From: Aeromonas veronii
GTDB lineage: Bacteria > Pseudomonadota > Gammaproteobacteria > Enterobacterales > Aeromonadaceae
Length of the DNA: 64,000 nucleotides
Assembly: GCF_040215105.1 (NCBI RefSeq)
Contig: NZ_CP157875.1
Coordinates: 282,501-346,500 of the forward strand
Direction of reading: 5' to 3'
The position numbers and the translations under genes are program-made. The notes under the pieces were generated by a model, which was not told the origin of the DNA, searched no databases, and was given only the letters and a program-made list of their open reading frames with translations. Positions 34,820-44,303 of this stretch are shown here, in pieces. Position 1 is the stretch's first letter. Each line of letters opens with the position of its first letter.

Positions 34820-35772
34820 TGGCCATCGTTCGTCATAAACAGCCGCTGTTGCGCCGCCTCGTCATGTACTGGGTGGATCACCTGCGTCAGGCGTTTGCCA
34901 GCATGGGTGAGCTGTGGCGCAATCCGCTCGCCTCCCTGATGACCCTGGCGGTGCTCGGGGTCAGCCTGGCGTTGCCCTCCTGTTTCCACGTGCTGCTGAA
35001 AAACGCCGAGATCGTGGAGGGCAGCTGGCAGACCAGTTCCCAGATCTCTCTCTATCTGCGCAAGGACTTGCCGGAGCAGAGCATCCTCGACATGAAGCAG
35101 CGCGTCCTGCTCTACCCCGAGGTGGAGTCCGTCACCTACATGAACCGGGATGAGGCGCTGAAGGAGTTTCGGGAGATCTCCGGCTTTGGCGATGCCCTCG
35201 ACTACCTCGACAGCAACCCCTTGCCCCCTGTGCTCAGCGTGATCCCGGATCCCCGCTGGCAGAACCCGGAAGGGGCCGCCGAGCTGCTCGCCAAGCTGGA
35301 AAACGAACCAGGTGTCGAGCAGGGCAAGCTGGATCTGCAGTGGCTGACCCGGTTGCAGGGGATCATGAACCTGCTGCGCCATACCATCACCGGTATCGCC
35401 GTGTTGCTGCTCTCCGCCGTACTGCTGATTGTCGGCAACACGTTGCGGCTGAATATCCTCAACCAGCGATCCGAGATCGAAGTGCTCAAACTGGTGGGGG
35501 CGACCGATGCCTTTATCCATCGTCCCTTCCTCTATACCGGCATCTGGTTCGGGGTCATCGGCGGCATGCTGGCCTGGTGGCTGACCGAGGTAATGGTGAT
35601 CTGGAGTGAGGGCGTGGTGAAGGAGCTGGCCGGTCTCTACAACAGCAATTTCCGGTTGGTGGGAATGGGGGCCATCGATGGCTTCAATCTGATACTGCTG
35701 GGGGCCTTGTTGGGGCTGATTGCGTCCTGGTTTTCGGTACACAGACACATTCGCGACATAGAACCCTCCTGA
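34819..35772 (+). CDS. ftsX: Cell-division protein FtsX
   Basis: A 317-residue inner-membrane protein with the FtsX topology: helix 1 (PLASLMTLAVLGVSLALPSCF), a large periplasmic loop, then three C-terminal helices (about 190-215, 240-260, 285-305). The periplasmic loop recruits EnvC-type amidase activators, and FtsE drives conformational change. ATG 34819 also has GGGGAGGG upstream. The N-terminal cytoplasmic part is shorter than in E. coli (352 residues). Confidence 0.93.
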   Translation: MAIVRHKQPLLRRLVMYWVDHLRQAFASMGELWRNPLASLMTLAVLGVSLALPSCFHVLLKNAEIVEGSWQTSSQISLYLRKDLPEQSILDMKQRVLLYPEVESVTYMNRDEALKEFREISGFGDALDYLDSNPLPPVLSVIPDPRWQNPEGAAELLAKLENEPGVEQGKLDLQWLTRLQGIMNLLRHTITGIAVLLLSAVLLIVGNTLRLNILNQRSEIEVLKLVGATDAFIHRPFLYTGIWFGVIGGMLAWWLTEVMVIWSEGVVKELAGLYNSNFRLVGMGAIDGFNLILLGALLGLIASWFSVHRHIRDIEPS

Positions 35773-35829
35773 TTGATTTACCAGCGATGCAAAGCGCTGG
35801 ATTTTGAGAACTGGATCAAGTAAAAGAAG

Positions 35830-35850
35830 GGCCCGTTTCTGGCACGGGCC
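35830..35850 (+). terminator. Hairpin after ftsX
   Basis: GGCCCGT / ACGGGCC with a 7-nt loop, followed by AGTTTCTC. Probable end of the ftsEX transcript, 58 nt after ftsX. Confidence 0.6.
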
Positions 35851-35869
35851 AGTTTCTCAGAGTAATCTG

Positions 35870-36073
35870 AATGATACCTGATCGCAGGATCTTATCTGAG
35901 TCCCGTGAACCTTTTGATTTATAAGCAGTCTATTAAGTGCGACAGAATGTATACGGGTATGGCCCCTCTGCCTTGCTCGTCTGACTTGGCAAGCATGTGA
36001 AGGTTGCGAGCTCCGCAACAATGGACTTAGCATGCTACTTTTCAGGGGTCCTTTACTGTGACCCCTTTTTTTT
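35870..36073 (+). ncRNA. Candidate sRNA between ftsX and rpoH
   Basis: After the ftsX hairpin there are about 170 nt without an ORF, then a second, stronger terminator (36043-36073). The stretch contains self-complementary parts such as CTTGGCAAG (35986-35994), GTTGCGAGCTCCGCAAC (36004-36020) and GCATG repeats. Two terminators in a row before rpoH suggest an independent short RNA. I see no high-quality promoter; a TATACG hexamer lies at 35950. Alternatively it is a readthrough barrier before rpoH. Confidence 0.45.
36043..36073 (+). terminator. Strong terminator upstream of rpoH
   Basis: AGGGGTC / GACCCCT stem followed by eight T residues (36066-36073). It insulates rpoH from upstream transcription or ends a small RNA. 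Confidence 0.85.
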
Positions 36074-36228
36074 GATTGTTCATTTATGATTCATCCCCCA
36101 GTCCTAAGATAAGCCGGGTTCGCGCTGTGGCCGCCGATGTTTGATTCAGGCCCCAGAATGGCATCCGGTCAGTAGACAGACCCTCTCAGGGTGTTAGACT
36201 GATTCGATTGAAAAGTAAGAGGTAGAAC

Positions 36229-37083
36229 ATGGGAACTTCATTGCAACGCACTATGGCCCTGATCCCGCAAGGTAGTCTGGAAGGCTATATCCAGGCAGTT
36301 AACTCGATTCCTGTGCTGAGCGCAGAGGAAGAGCGTGAACTGGCGACGCGTTTGCAGCAGGGTGGCGATCTCGAGGCTGCCCGTCAGCTGGTCATGTCTC
36401 ACCTGCGTTTTGTTGTTCACGTGGCCAAGAGCTATGCCGGCTATGGTCTGCCCCAGGCCGATCTGGTGCAGGAAGGCAATATCGGCCTGATGAAGGCCGT
36501 CAAGCGCTTCGACCCGAGTGTCGGCGTGCGTCTGGTCTCCTTCGCCGTGCACTGGATCAAGGCCGAGATCCACGAATATGTGCTGCGCAACTGGCGCATG
36601 GTCAAGGTGGCGACCACCAAGGCCCAGCGCAAGCTCTTCTTCAACCTGCGCAAATCCAAGAAGCGTCTGGGCTGGTTCAGCCACGATGAGGTGCAGGCCG
36701 TTGCCGCCGAGCTGGGCGTGTCTCCGTCCGACGTGACCGAGATGGAAGCGCGGATGAGCAACTATGATCAGGCCTTCGATCTGGTCGGCGACGATGAAGA
36801 CGAGGGTGGCTTTGCCCCGGTTCACTATCTGGAAGACAAGTCTTCCGATCTTGCTGCCACCATCGAGAACGACAACTGGGACAACCACGCCACCCGTCGT
36901 CTGAGTGCGGCCATGGCGACCCTGGATGAGCGCAGTCAGCACATCATCCGTGCCCGTTGGCTGGATGAAGAGAGCAAGACCACGTTGCAGGAGCTGGCCG
37001 ATACCTACGGCGTTTCCGCGGAACGGGTGCGTCAGCTCGAGAAGAACGCGCTCAAGAAGTTGAAAGATGCCATGGATGCCTGA
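36229..37083 (+). CDS. rpoH: Heat-shock sigma factor RpoH (sigma 32)
   Basis: A 284-residue sigma factor. Region 2 ([38 protein letters not shown]), then the RpoH box QRKLFFNLR (133-141) unique to sigma 32, then region 4 with [17 protein letters not shown]. It directs RNA polymerase to heat-shock promoters. The position after ftsEX is the same as in E. coli. The ATG has AAGAGG upstream. The usual mRNA thermosensor cannot be judged by eye. Confidence 0.97.
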   Translation: MGTSLQRTMALIPQGSLEGYIQAVNSIPVLSAEEERELATRLQQGGDLEAARQLVMSHLRFVVHVAKSYAGYGLPQADLVQEGNIGLMKAVKRFDPSVGVRLVSFAVHWIKAEIHEYVLRNWRMVKVATTKAQRKLFFNLRKSKKRLGWFSHDEVQAVAAELGVSPSDVTEMEARMSNYDQAFDLVGDDEDEGGFAPVHYLEDKSSDLAATIENDNWDNHATRRLSAAMATLDERSQHIIRARWLDEESKTTLQELADTYGVSAERVRQLEKNALKKLKDAMDA

Positions 37084-37102
37084 GGGCACTCCCGAGACGA
37101 AG

Positions 37103-37125
37103 CAGGGCCTGATGGCCCTGTTTTT
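37103..37125 (+). terminator. Terminator of rpoH
   Basis: CAGGGCC / GGCCCTG stem, TGAT loop and TTTTT, 20 nt after the rpoH stop codon. Confidence 0.9.
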
Positions 37126-37222
37126 GTATCTGCGTTACCAGCTCGGATCAGTGGTGACGCGGTGCCCCCAATGGCCTTGAATGTGTTATGTTGCCGTCGT
37201 TAACACTCTAGGGAGAGTTGAA

Positions 37223-37879
37223 GTGAAACTGTTAAACGACTTGTTTACCAATAACCGCGAGTGGGCGGAGCAGATCAAGGCCGAGGATCCCGAGTTCTTC
37301 GCGACCCTTTCCGCCCAGCAGGCGCCTGAATATCTCTGGATCGGTTGCTCCGACAGCCGGGTGCCCGCGAACCAGCTGATGGGGCTGCTGCCGGGGGACG
37401 TGTTCGTTCACCGCAACGTCGCCAACCTGGTGGTACACACCGACTTCAACTGCCTCTCCGTGCTGCAATATGCGGTCGAGGTGCTCAAGGTGAAACACAT
37501 CATCGTCTGCGGCCACTACGGTTGTGGCGGTGTGCTGGCCGCCATGAAGAACACCGAGCTGGGCCTCATCGACAACTGGTTGCGCAACATCAAGGATGTC
37601 TACTTCAAGTACCGCGAGCAGCTCGATGCCATCGAAGACGAGCACGAGCGCCACGACTACCTGTGCGAGCTGAACGTGGCCGAGCAGGTGGCCAACGTCT
37701 GCCACACCACCATCATCCAGAACGCCTGGCGCAAGGGGCAGGAGCTGGCGGTGCACGGCTGGATCTACGGGATCAAGGACGGCCTGCTGCACGATCTGGA
37801 TCTCTGCATCAGCGGCCCGGATCAGATTGCCGACGTCTACCGCGCCTGGCCGGACACCCGTCCGCCCCGCCGCCGCTGA
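37223..37879 (+). CDS. can: Beta-class carbonic anhydrase Can
   Basis: A 218-residue zinc enzyme that interconverts CO2 and bicarbonate. Zinc ligands are Cys42, Asp44 (in CSDSRVP), His98 and Cys101 (CGHYGCGG), in the same positions as E. coli Can. The FVHRNVANLVVHTD segment is also conserved. The start is GTG 37223 with GGGAGAG upstream; homologues begin at this point. The hutC gene follows after 11 nt and may be partly cotranscribed. Confidence 0.95.
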   Translation: MKLLNDLFTNNREWAEQIKAEDPEFFATLSAQQAPEYLWIGCSDSRVPANQLMGLLPGDVFVHRNVANLVVHTDFNCLSVLQYAVEVLKVKHIIVCGHYGCGGVLAAMKNTELGLIDNWLRNIKDVYFKYREQLDAIEDEHERHDYLCELNVAEQVANVCHTTIIQNAWRKGQELAVHGWIYGIKDGLLHDLDLCISGPDQIADVYRAWPDTRPPRRR

Positions 37880-37890
37880 GGATCCCGTCT

Positions 37891-38595
37891 TTGGCTCCAG
37901 CCCTCTATCTGCAGATCAAGCAACATATCCTCGACGGGATCCGCGAACGCCACTATCAGGCGGGGGACAGGATCCCGACCGAGGCGGCCCTGTGCGAGCA
38001 GTTTGCCGTGAGCCGGATGACGGTCAACAAGGCACTGCGGGAGCTGGTGACCGAGGGCTGGCTGGTGCGTACCGCCGGTTCCGGCAGCTTCGTGGCGGAC
38101 AGACGGACAGAATCCCCGCTGCTGGCCATTCGCAACATCGCCGACGAGATCACCGAGCGGGGCAGTCAGTACAGCGCCCGGGTCATTCGTCTGCAGCGCC
38201 AGGCTGCCGACGAGAAGGTGGCGGTACGGCTCGGTTTGCGGGTGGGGGCACCCACCTTCCACAGCCTCATTGTCCATCAGGCGGATGGGGAGCCGTTGCA
38301 GCTGGAGGAGCGCTTTGTCGATGCGGAGCGTCTGCCGGAGTATGGCGGTCAGGACTTCACTCGCCAGACCCCGAACAGCTATCTGATGGAAGTCTGCCCT
38401 CTCTCGGAGATGGAGCATGTGGTGGAGGCCGTGTTGCCGAGCGCCGGTGAAGCGGGATTGTTGCAGGTGCGGGTCGATACACCTTGTCTGCTGCTGCACA
38501 GGCGTACCTGGTCGGACGGTTATCTGGTTTCCTACGCCAGATTGCTGTCACCCGGCTCTCGCTACAAGTTGAGTTCAAAGACTCAACTCAGCTAG
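37891..38595 (+). CDS. hutC: HutC, GntR-family repressor of histidine utilisation
   Basis: A 234-residue GntR/HutC regulator. N-terminal winged helix (ALYLQIKQHILDGIRERHYQAGDRIPTE, then FAVSRMTVNKALRELV) and a C-terminal UTRA effector domain, where urocanate binds in characterised homologues. The start is a TTG (37891) with GAGGA eight nt upstream; the longer frame to the left overlaps can and is not coding. It lies directly before the hut operon and the palindromes TGTATATACA that it is expected to bind. Confidence 0.9.
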   Translation: MAPALYLQIKQHILDGIRERHYQAGDRIPTEAALCEQFAVSRMTVNKALRELVTEGWLVRTAGSGSFVADRRTESPLLAIRNIADEITERGSQYSARVIRLQRQAADEKVAVRLGLRVGAPTFHSLIVHQADGEPLQLEERFVDAERLPEYGGQDFTRQTPNSYLMEVCPLSEMEHVVEAVLPSAGEAGLLQVRVDTPCLLLHRRTWSDGYLVSYARLLSPGSRYKLSSKTQLS

Positions 38596-38596
38596 C

Positions 38597-38606
38597 TGTA
38601 TATACA
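38597..38606. promoter_or_regulatory. HutC-type palindrome 1
   Basis: TGTATATACA, a perfect 10-bp palindrome, starts 2 nt after the hutC stop codon. It matches the core of HutC operators known in Klebsiella and Pseudomonas (TGTATA-type). Confidence 0.65.
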
Positions 38607-38620
38607 AATAGTGCTAAACA

Positions 38621-38646
38621 AGCCCACCCATCCGGTGGGCTTTTTT
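38621..38646 (+). terminator. Terminator after hutC
   Basis: AGCCCACC / GGTGGGCT stem, 5-nt loop and six T residues. It separates hutC from the hutIGUH operon, so the structural genes need their own promoter. Confidence 0.92.
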
Positions 38647-38681
38647 GTGCCTAAACTCTAATAAACAGGCTGTTATCAAGA

Positions 38682-38738
38682 TGTGAAATAGATCCTATCT
38701 TTCTCTTTCGAGATCGGCTATAAATTATTGTATATACA
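38682..38738 (+). promoter_or_regulatory. hutI promoter with CRP-like site and HutC palindrome 2
   Basis: A -10 TATAAAT (38719-38725) is followed by a second TGTATATACA palindrome (38729-38738) that would cover the start site. A CRP-like sequence with a good TGTGA left half and a poor right half (TGTGA-AATAGA-TCCTA, 38682-38697) is centred about 41.5 bp before the predicted start near 38731, which is the class II position. This fits catabolite-activated, HutC-repressed expression. Confidence 0.6.
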
Positions 38739-38750
38739 TTTGAGGTCGCT

Positions 38751-39998
38751 ATGAACAAGGAACTGTTGAACTGCGAGCGGGTCTGGCTCAACGTGACGCC
38801 CGCCACCCTGCGCCCGGATCTGGCGGACTACGGCCTGCTGGAACCCCATGCCCTGGGGATCCATGACGGCAAGATCCATGCCCTGGTGCCCATGCAGGAC
38901 CTTCCCCTCGTCAGCAAGGGGCCCTATCCGGCTCACTGGCGCGATATGAAGGGCCGACTGGTCACGCCGGGTCTCATCGATTGCCATACCCATCTCATCT
39001 TTGCCGGCAGTCGCGCCGAGGAGTTCGAGCTGCGCCAGCGGGGTGTGCCCTATGCCGAGATTGCCCGCAAGGGAGGCGGTATCCTCAGTACGGTGCGGGC
39101 CACCCGCGCCGCCAGCGAGGATCAGCTTTATGAGCTGGCACTGCCGAGGATCAAGTCCCTGATCCGGGAAGGGGTCACCACGGTGGAGATCAAGTCCGGC
39201 TATGGCCTCACCCTGGCGGATGAGCTCAAGATGCTGCGGGTTGCCCGCAGATTGGGGGAGTCGCAACCCATCCGGGTCAAGACCACCCTGCTGGCGGCCC
39301 ATGCGGTGCCTCACGAGTATCGCGATGATCCCGACTCCTGGGTGGAGACCATCTGTCAGGAGATCATCCCGGCCGCTGCCGAGGCGGGGCTGGCGGATGC
39401 GGTGGATGTCTTCTGCGAGCATATCGGTTTCTCCCTTGCCCAGACCGAGCAGGTCTATCTGGCGGCCAATCAATACGATCTCGCGGTGAAGGGGCACATG
39501 GAGCAGCTCTCCAACCTGGGGGGCAGCACGCTCGCCGCCCACTTCGGCGCCCTCTCGGTGGATCATCTGGAGCATTTGGACTCTGCCGGGATCCAGGCGC
39601 TTGCCCACCGCGGGGTGGTCGCGACCCTGCTGCCCACTGCGTTCTACTTCCTCAAGGAGACCAAGCAGCCCCCCGTCGAGGCGCTGCGCCGGGCCGGGGT
39701 GCCCATGGCGGTCTCCTCCGATATCAACCCGGGCACGGCCCCCATCGTCTCTTTGCGCATGGCCATGAACATGGCGTGCACTCTGTTCGGTCTGACGCCG
39801 CTCGAAGCCATGGCCGGGGTGACCCGTCATGCGGCCAGGGCTCTCGGCGAGCAGGAGCGGCTGGGCCAGTTGAGAGTGGGCATGCAGGCCGATTTCCTCG
39901 TCTGGAACTGTGCCCACCCGGCGGAGATCAGCTATCTCGTCGGTGTCGATCAGCTGGTCTGCCGGGTATTCAACGGTGAGGAGACGCTCCATGGATAA
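38751..39998 (+). CDS. hutI: Imidazolonepropionase HutI
   Basis: A 415-residue amidohydrolase-superfamily enzyme, third step of histidine degradation (imidazolone propionate to N-formimino-glutamate). The metal-binding DCHTHLIFAGSR and the active-site segments VEIKSGYGL and ALSVDHLEH are present, with SSDINPGTAP toward the C-terminus. The ATG has TGAGG upstream. It overlaps the hutG start by 8 bp. Confidence 0.95.
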   Translation: MNKELLNCERVWLNVTPATLRPDLADYGLLEPHALGIHDGKIHALVPMQDLPLVSKGPYPAHWRDMKGRLVTPGLIDCHTHLIFAGSRAEEFELRQRGVPYAEIARKGGGILSTVRATRAASEDQLYELALPRIKSLIREGVTTVEIKSGYGLTLADELKMLRVARRLGESQPIRVKTTLLAAHAVPHEYRDDPDSWVETICQEIIPAAAEAGLADAVDVFCEHIGFSLAQTEQVYLAANQYDLAVKGHMEQLSNLGGSTLAAHFGALSVDHLEHLDSAGIQALAHRGVVATLLPTAFYFLKETKQPPVEALRRAGVPMAVSSDINPGTAPIVSLRMAMNMACTLFGLTPLEAMAGVTRHAARALGEQERLGQLRVGMQADFLVWNCAHPAEISYLVGVDQLVCRVFNGEETLHG

Positions 39999-40929
39999 GC
40001 ACTATCCGGTCGACATGTCGGTCTGGCAGGGGCGTCAGGATCCGGAAGATGGCGAGCTGGCACGACGCTGGCATGACAACGTCTTGCCTTGGCAAGAGGA
40101 CGCCGCTCCCGGTGTGGCCCTGGTGGGTTTCGCCTGCGACGAAGGGGTGCGCCGCAACAAGGGGCGAGTGGGCGCCGCTGCTGCGCCTCAGGCTATCCGC
40201 AAGCTGTTGGCCAACAGCGCTTGGCATCTGAACCAACCGGTTTACGACAGCGGGGATCTGGCCTGTGAAGACGGCGATCTCGACGTCGCCCACGACCGGT
40301 TGGCAGAGCGGGTTGCCCGCCTGCTGGGCGAGGGACATTTTCCGTTGGTGCTCGGCGGGGGGCACGAGGTGGCCTTTGGCAGCTGGAGCGGCCTCAATCG
40401 TCATCTGGCGCAACAGGGGAGAGTGGGGATCATCAATCTGGATGCTCACTTCGACCTGCGCATGAAAGGGGAGCAGGCGAGCTCCGGCACCCCCTTCTTC
40501 CAGATTGCCGAGCAGTGCGCCGCCCAGGGCTCGGCGTTCCACTACGCCTGTCTCGGAGTGGCGGAGACTGCCAACACGGCGGCGCTCTTTGCCAGAGCTC
40601 AGACGCTGGGGGTCTGGCACGTGCTGGATGAGGCCATGACCCAAAGCGATCTGCCCACACTGCTAAACGGGCTGGATGCCTTTATCGCCCGCTGCGATCA
40701 CCTCTATCTCACCATCGATCTCGATGTGCTGCCCGGTGCCGTCATGCCGGGAGTGAGTGCTCCCGCCGCCCGTGGGGTCGAGCTGGCGGTCATCGAACCC
40801 CTGATCGCCCATATCCGGGCCAGCGGCAAGCTCAGGCTCGCCGATCTGGCCGAGTACAACCCGAGTCTGGATCAGGACAACCGCAGCGCCCGCGTGGCCG
40901 CGCGTCTGATCCACCAGTTAACCAAGTAG
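39991..40929 (+). CDS. hutG: Formimidoylglutamase HutG
   Basis: A 312-residue arginase-family Mn2+ enzyme that splits N-formimino-glutamate into glutamate and formamide. Metal motifs: GGGHEVAFG, NLDAHFDLR and TIDLDVLPG. The ATG at 39991 lies inside the end of hutI (overlap 8 bp), so the two are translationally coupled. A longer frame to the left is not coding. Confidence 0.94.
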   Translation: MDKHYPVDMSVWQGRQDPEDGELARRWHDNVLPWQEDAAPGVALVGFACDEGVRRNKGRVGAAAAPQAIRKLLANSAWHLNQPVYDSGDLACEDGDLDVAHDRLAERVARLLGEGHFPLVLGGGHEVAFGSWSGLNRHLAQQGRVGIINLDAHFDLRMKGEQASSGTPFFQIAEQCAAQGSAFHYACLGVAETANTAALFARAQTLGVWHVLDEAMTQSDLPTLLNGLDAFIARCDHLYLTIDLDVLPGAVMPGVSAPAARGVELAVIEPLIAHIRASGKLRLADLAEYNPSLDQDNRSARVAARLIHQLTK

Positions 40930-40974
40930 CGATGCGCTGCATCGCCCGACCGTATCGATAAACAAGGAGTGTCT

Positions 40975-42687
40975 ATGTCTGTACAACATCAGGATCCCCG
41001 CCACGATCCGAACCGCGTGATCCGCGCCCCGCGCGGCACTGAGCTGACCGCCAAGAGCTGGCTCACCGAGGCGCCCTTGCGGATGCTGATGAACAACCTG
41101 GATCCGGAAGTGGCCGAGCATCCCCAGTCTCTGGTGGTGTACGGTGGCATCGGCCGCGCTGCCCGCAACTGGGCCTGTTACGACAAGATCGTCGAGGTGC
41201 TGACCCGGCTGGAGGAGGATCAGACCCTGCTGGTGCAATCCGGCAAGCCGGTCGGGGTGTTCCAGACCCACAAGGACGCGCCCCGGGTGCTGATCGCCAA
41301 CTCCAACCTGGTACCCCACTGGGCGAACTGGGAACACTTCAACGAGCTCGATAAGAAGGGCTTGATGATGTACGGCCAGATGACTGCCGGTTCCTGGATC
41401 TACATCGGCACCCAGGGCATAGTCCAGGGCACTTACGAGACCTTCTTCGCGGTGGCGAACCAGCACTTCGACGGCAAGCCGGCGGGCCGCTGGATCCTGA
41501 CCGGTGGCCTCGGCGGCATGGGCGGCGCCCAGCCCCTGGCGGCCACCATGGCGGGCTTCTCCATGATCGCGGTGGAGTGCGACGAGACCCGCATCGATTT
41601 TCGCTTGAAGACCCGTTATGTGGACAAGAAGGCTCACAGCCTGGACGAGGCGCTGGCCATGGTCGAGGAGGCCAAACGCAGCGGCACTGCCGTCTCCGTC
41701 GGCCTGCTCGGCAACGCTGCCGATGTGTTCGCCGAGCTGGTGGCCCGTGGCATCACCCCGGACGTGGTGACCGACCAGACCTCCGCCCATGACCCCATTC
41801 ACGGCTACCTGCCTCAGGGCTGGAGCGTTTCCCAGTGGCGTGAGCTGCAAAAAACCGCGCCCCAGGAGGTGAACCAGGCCGCCCGCCACTCCATGGCCCG
41901 TCAGGTCGAAGCCATGCTGACCCTGCAGGCCCGCGGTGCCGCGACGCTGGATTACGGCAACAATATCCGCCAGATGGCGCTGGAGGAGGGGGTGAAGAAC
42001 GCCTTCGACTTCCCCGGCTTCGTGCCCGCCTATATTCGTCCGCTGTTCTGCGAAGGGATAGGCCCGTTCCGCTGGGTGGCCCTGTCCGGGGATCCGGAGG
42101 ACATCTACAAGACGGATCAGAAGGTGAAAGAGTTGATCCCGGATGATCCTCACCTGCACAACTGGCTCGACATGGCCCGCGAGCGCATCGCCTTCCAGGG
42201 GCTGCCGGCGCGGATCTGCTGGGTCGGGGTCAAGGATCGGGTACGTCTCGGTCTTGCCTTCAACGAGATGGTGAAAAACGGCGAGCTGAAGGCCCCCGTG
42301 GTGATCGGTCGCGATCATCTGGACTCTGGCTCGGTGGCGAGCCCGAACCGTGAAACGGAATCCATGATGGATGGCTCGGATGCGGTCTCCGACTGGCCCT
42401 TGCTCAACGCCCTGCTCAATACCGCAGGCGGTGCGACCTGGGTCTCCCTGCACCACGGTGGTGGGGTGGGCATGGGCTTCTCCCAGCATTCCGGCGTGGT
42501 GATCGTCTGTGACGGCACGGATGATGCCGCCAAGCGGGTCGGCCGGGTGCTGCGCAACGATCCGGCTACCGGCGTGATGCGTCACGCGGATGCGGGCTAC
42601 GAGATCGCCATCAATTGTGCCCATGAGGCGAAACTGGACCTGCCCATGCTGACTTCAGCTGGCAAAGGGGTGAAACAAGATGTTTGA
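40975..42687 (+). CDS. hutU: Urocanate hydratase HutU
   Basis: A 570-residue NAD+-dependent urocanase, second step of the pathway. The N-terminal [33 protein letters not shown] and the urocanase signature [20 protein letters not shown] region with [14 protein letters not shown] are clear. ATG 40975 is favoured by the AAGGAG site; a GTG two codons earlier overlaps it. It overlaps hutH by 8 bp. Confidence 0.96.
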   Translation: MSVQHQDPRHDPNRVIRAPRGTELTAKSWLTEAPLRMLMNNLDPEVAEHPQSLVVYGGIGRAARNWACYDKIVEVLTRLEEDQTLLVQSGKPVGVFQTHKDAPRVLIANSNLVPHWANWEHFNELDKKGLMMYGQMTAGSWIYIGTQGIVQGTYETFFAVANQHFDGKPAGRWILTGGLGGMGGAQPLAATMAGFSMIAVECDETRIDFRLKTRYVDKKAHSLDEALAMVEEAKRSGTAVSVGLLGNAADVFAELVARGITPDVVTDQTSAHDPIHGYLPQGWSVSQWRELQKTAPQEVNQAARHSMARQVEAMLTLQARGAATLDYGNNIRQMALEEGVKNAFDFPGFVPAYIRPLFCEGIGPFRWVALSGDPEDIYKTDQKVKELIPDDPHLHNWLDMARERIAFQGLPARICWVGVKDRVRLGLAFNEMVKNGELKAPVVIGRDHLDSGSVASPNRETESMMDGSDAVSDWPLLNALLNTAGGATWVSLHHGGGVGMGFSQHSGVVIVCDGTDDAAKRVGRVLRNDPATGVMRHADAGYEIAINCAHEAKLDLPMLTSAGKGVKQDV

Positions 42688-44212
42688 ACTCAATCTGTTG
42701 CCCGGTGAGCTGACCCTCGCCACCCTGCGCCGCGTCAGTCGCGAGCCGGTTCATATCAGCCTGGATCCGTCCGCCAGACCCGCCATCGAAGCCTCGGCTG
42801 CGGTCGTGACCAAGGTGATCGAGCAAAATCGCGTGGTCTACGGCATCAACACCGGTTTCGGTCTGTTGGCGAACACCCGCATCCCGGTGGAGCAGCTCGA
42901 TGAGCTGCAACGCTCCATCGTGCTCTCCCACGCGGCGGGGATCGGCGAGTACATGAATGACGCCACCGTGCGGCTGATGATGGTGCTCAAGGTCAACTCC
43001 CTGGCGCGCGGCTTCTCCGGCATCCGGCTGGACGTGCTGCAGGCCCTGATGCGGCTCATCAATGCTGAGGTCTATCCTGTGGTGCCGAAGAAGGGCTCCG
43101 TCGGTGCCTCCGGCGACCTGGCTCCCCTGGCCCACATGAGCTGTCTGCTCATCGGTGAGGGCAAGGCCCGCCACAAGGGGGAGCTGCTGGATGCCGCTGC
43201 CGCGCTCAAGATTGCGGGGCTGTCACCCATTTCCCTGGCACCCAAAGAGGGGCTGGCCCTGCTCAATGGCACCCAGGCCAGTACTGCCTTCGCGTTGGAG
43301 GGCTTGTTCCACGCCGAGGATCTCTACGCAGGCGCCATCACTATCGGTGCCATGAGCGTGGAAGCGGCGCTCGGCAGCCGCCGTCCATTCGATGCCCGTA
43401 TCCACGCGGTGCGCGGTCAGAGTGGGCAGATAGATGCGGCCACCTGCTATCGCCATCTGCTGGTGGATGGCAGCGAGATCGGCATGTCCCACCACAACTG
43501 CGAGAAGGTGCAGGATCCCTACTCCCTGCGCTGCCAGCCCCAGGTGATGGGGGCCTGTCTGACCCAGATCCGTCAGGCTGCCGAGGTGCTGGTGTGCGAG
43601 GCCAATGCGGTTTCCGACAACCCTCTGGTGTTTGCCGATGATGAGGAGATCCTCTCCGGCGGCAACTTCCACGCCGAGCCCGTGGCCTTTGCCGCTGACA
43701 ACCTGGCACTGGCCATCGCCGAGATAGGATCGCTTTCCGAGCGGCGCATGGCCCTGCTGATCGATTCCCGCATGTCCGGTCTGCCGGCGTTTCTGGTCAA
43801 CAACGGCGGGGTGAACTCGGGCTTCATGATTGCCCAGGTCACCTCGGCGGCGCTGGCCTCCGAGAACAAGACTTTGGCCCACCCGGCCTCGGTGGACAGC
43901 CTGCCCACCTCGGCGAACCAGGAGGATCACGTCTCCATGGCCACCTTCGCCGGTCGCCGTCTGGCGGACATGGCCGAGAACACCCGCGGCATCCTGGCCG
44001 TCGAATTGCTGGCGGCGGCTCAGGGGCTGGATTTCCGTGCTCCTCTGCGCAGCACCGAACTCATCGAACTGGCCAAGGGCCGGCTGCGTGCAGAAGTCAG
44101 CTTCTACGACAAGGACAGATATTTTGCACCGGATATCGAAGCCGCCGCTGCCTTGCTGGGCCGTGCCAGCTATAACGATCTGATCCCGGTCGGGGTACTG
44201 CCCAGCCTATAA
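42680..44212 (+). CDS. hutH: Histidine ammonia-lyase HutH
   Basis: A 510-residue enzyme, first step of histidine degradation (histidine to urocanate and ammonia). The MIO cofactor triad Ala143-Ser144-Gly145 lies in [12 protein letters not shown]; the YGINTGFG motif (54-61) and [12 protein letters not shown] are also conserved. ATG 42680 is inside the hutU end. Last gene of the operon, with a terminator 50 nt downstream. Confidence 0.97.
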   Translation: MFELNLLPGELTLATLRRVSREPVHISLDPSARPAIEASAAVVTKVIEQNRVVYGINTGFGLLANTRIPVEQLDELQRSIVLSHAAGIGEYMNDATVRLMMVLKVNSLARGFSGIRLDVLQALMRLINAEVYPVVPKKGSVGASGDLAPLAHMSCLLIGEGKARHKGELLDAAAALKIAGLSPISLAPKEGLALLNGTQASTAFALEGLFHAEDLYAGAITIGAMSVEAALGSRRPFDARIHAVRGQSGQIDAATCYRHLLVDGSEIGMSHHNCEKVQDPYSLRCQPQVMGACLTQIRQAAEVLVCEANAVSDNPLVFADDEEILSGGNFHAEPVAFAADNLALAIAEIGSLSERRMALLIDSRMSGLPAFLVNNGGVNSGFMIAQVTSAALASENKTLAHPASVDSLPTSANQEDHVSMATFAGRRLADMAENTRGILAVELLAAAQGLDFRAPLRSTELIELAKGRLRAEVSFYDKDRYFAPDIEAAAALLGRASYNDLIPVGVLPSL

Positions 44213-44261
44213 GCTGCTTTCTCCCTCTTTCTGATTGAAGAGGGGAATAGAGATCCATAAC

Positions 44262-44288
44262 AAAAGACCGCCTCGAGGGCGGTCTTTT
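44262..44288. terminator. Bidirectional terminator of hut operon and chaA
   Basis: AAAAGACCGCC / GGGCGGTCTTTT-type stem with TCGA loop and flanking A and T runs, between convergent hutH and the antiporter gene. Confidence 0.92.
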
Positions 44289-44303
44289 CATTGTTGGTCG
44301 GGG

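Noticed and set aside
37345..37890. Upstream extension of the hutC frame
   Set aside because: It is an off-frame reading of can; the HutC domain begins at the TTG at 37891 with its own ribosome binding site.
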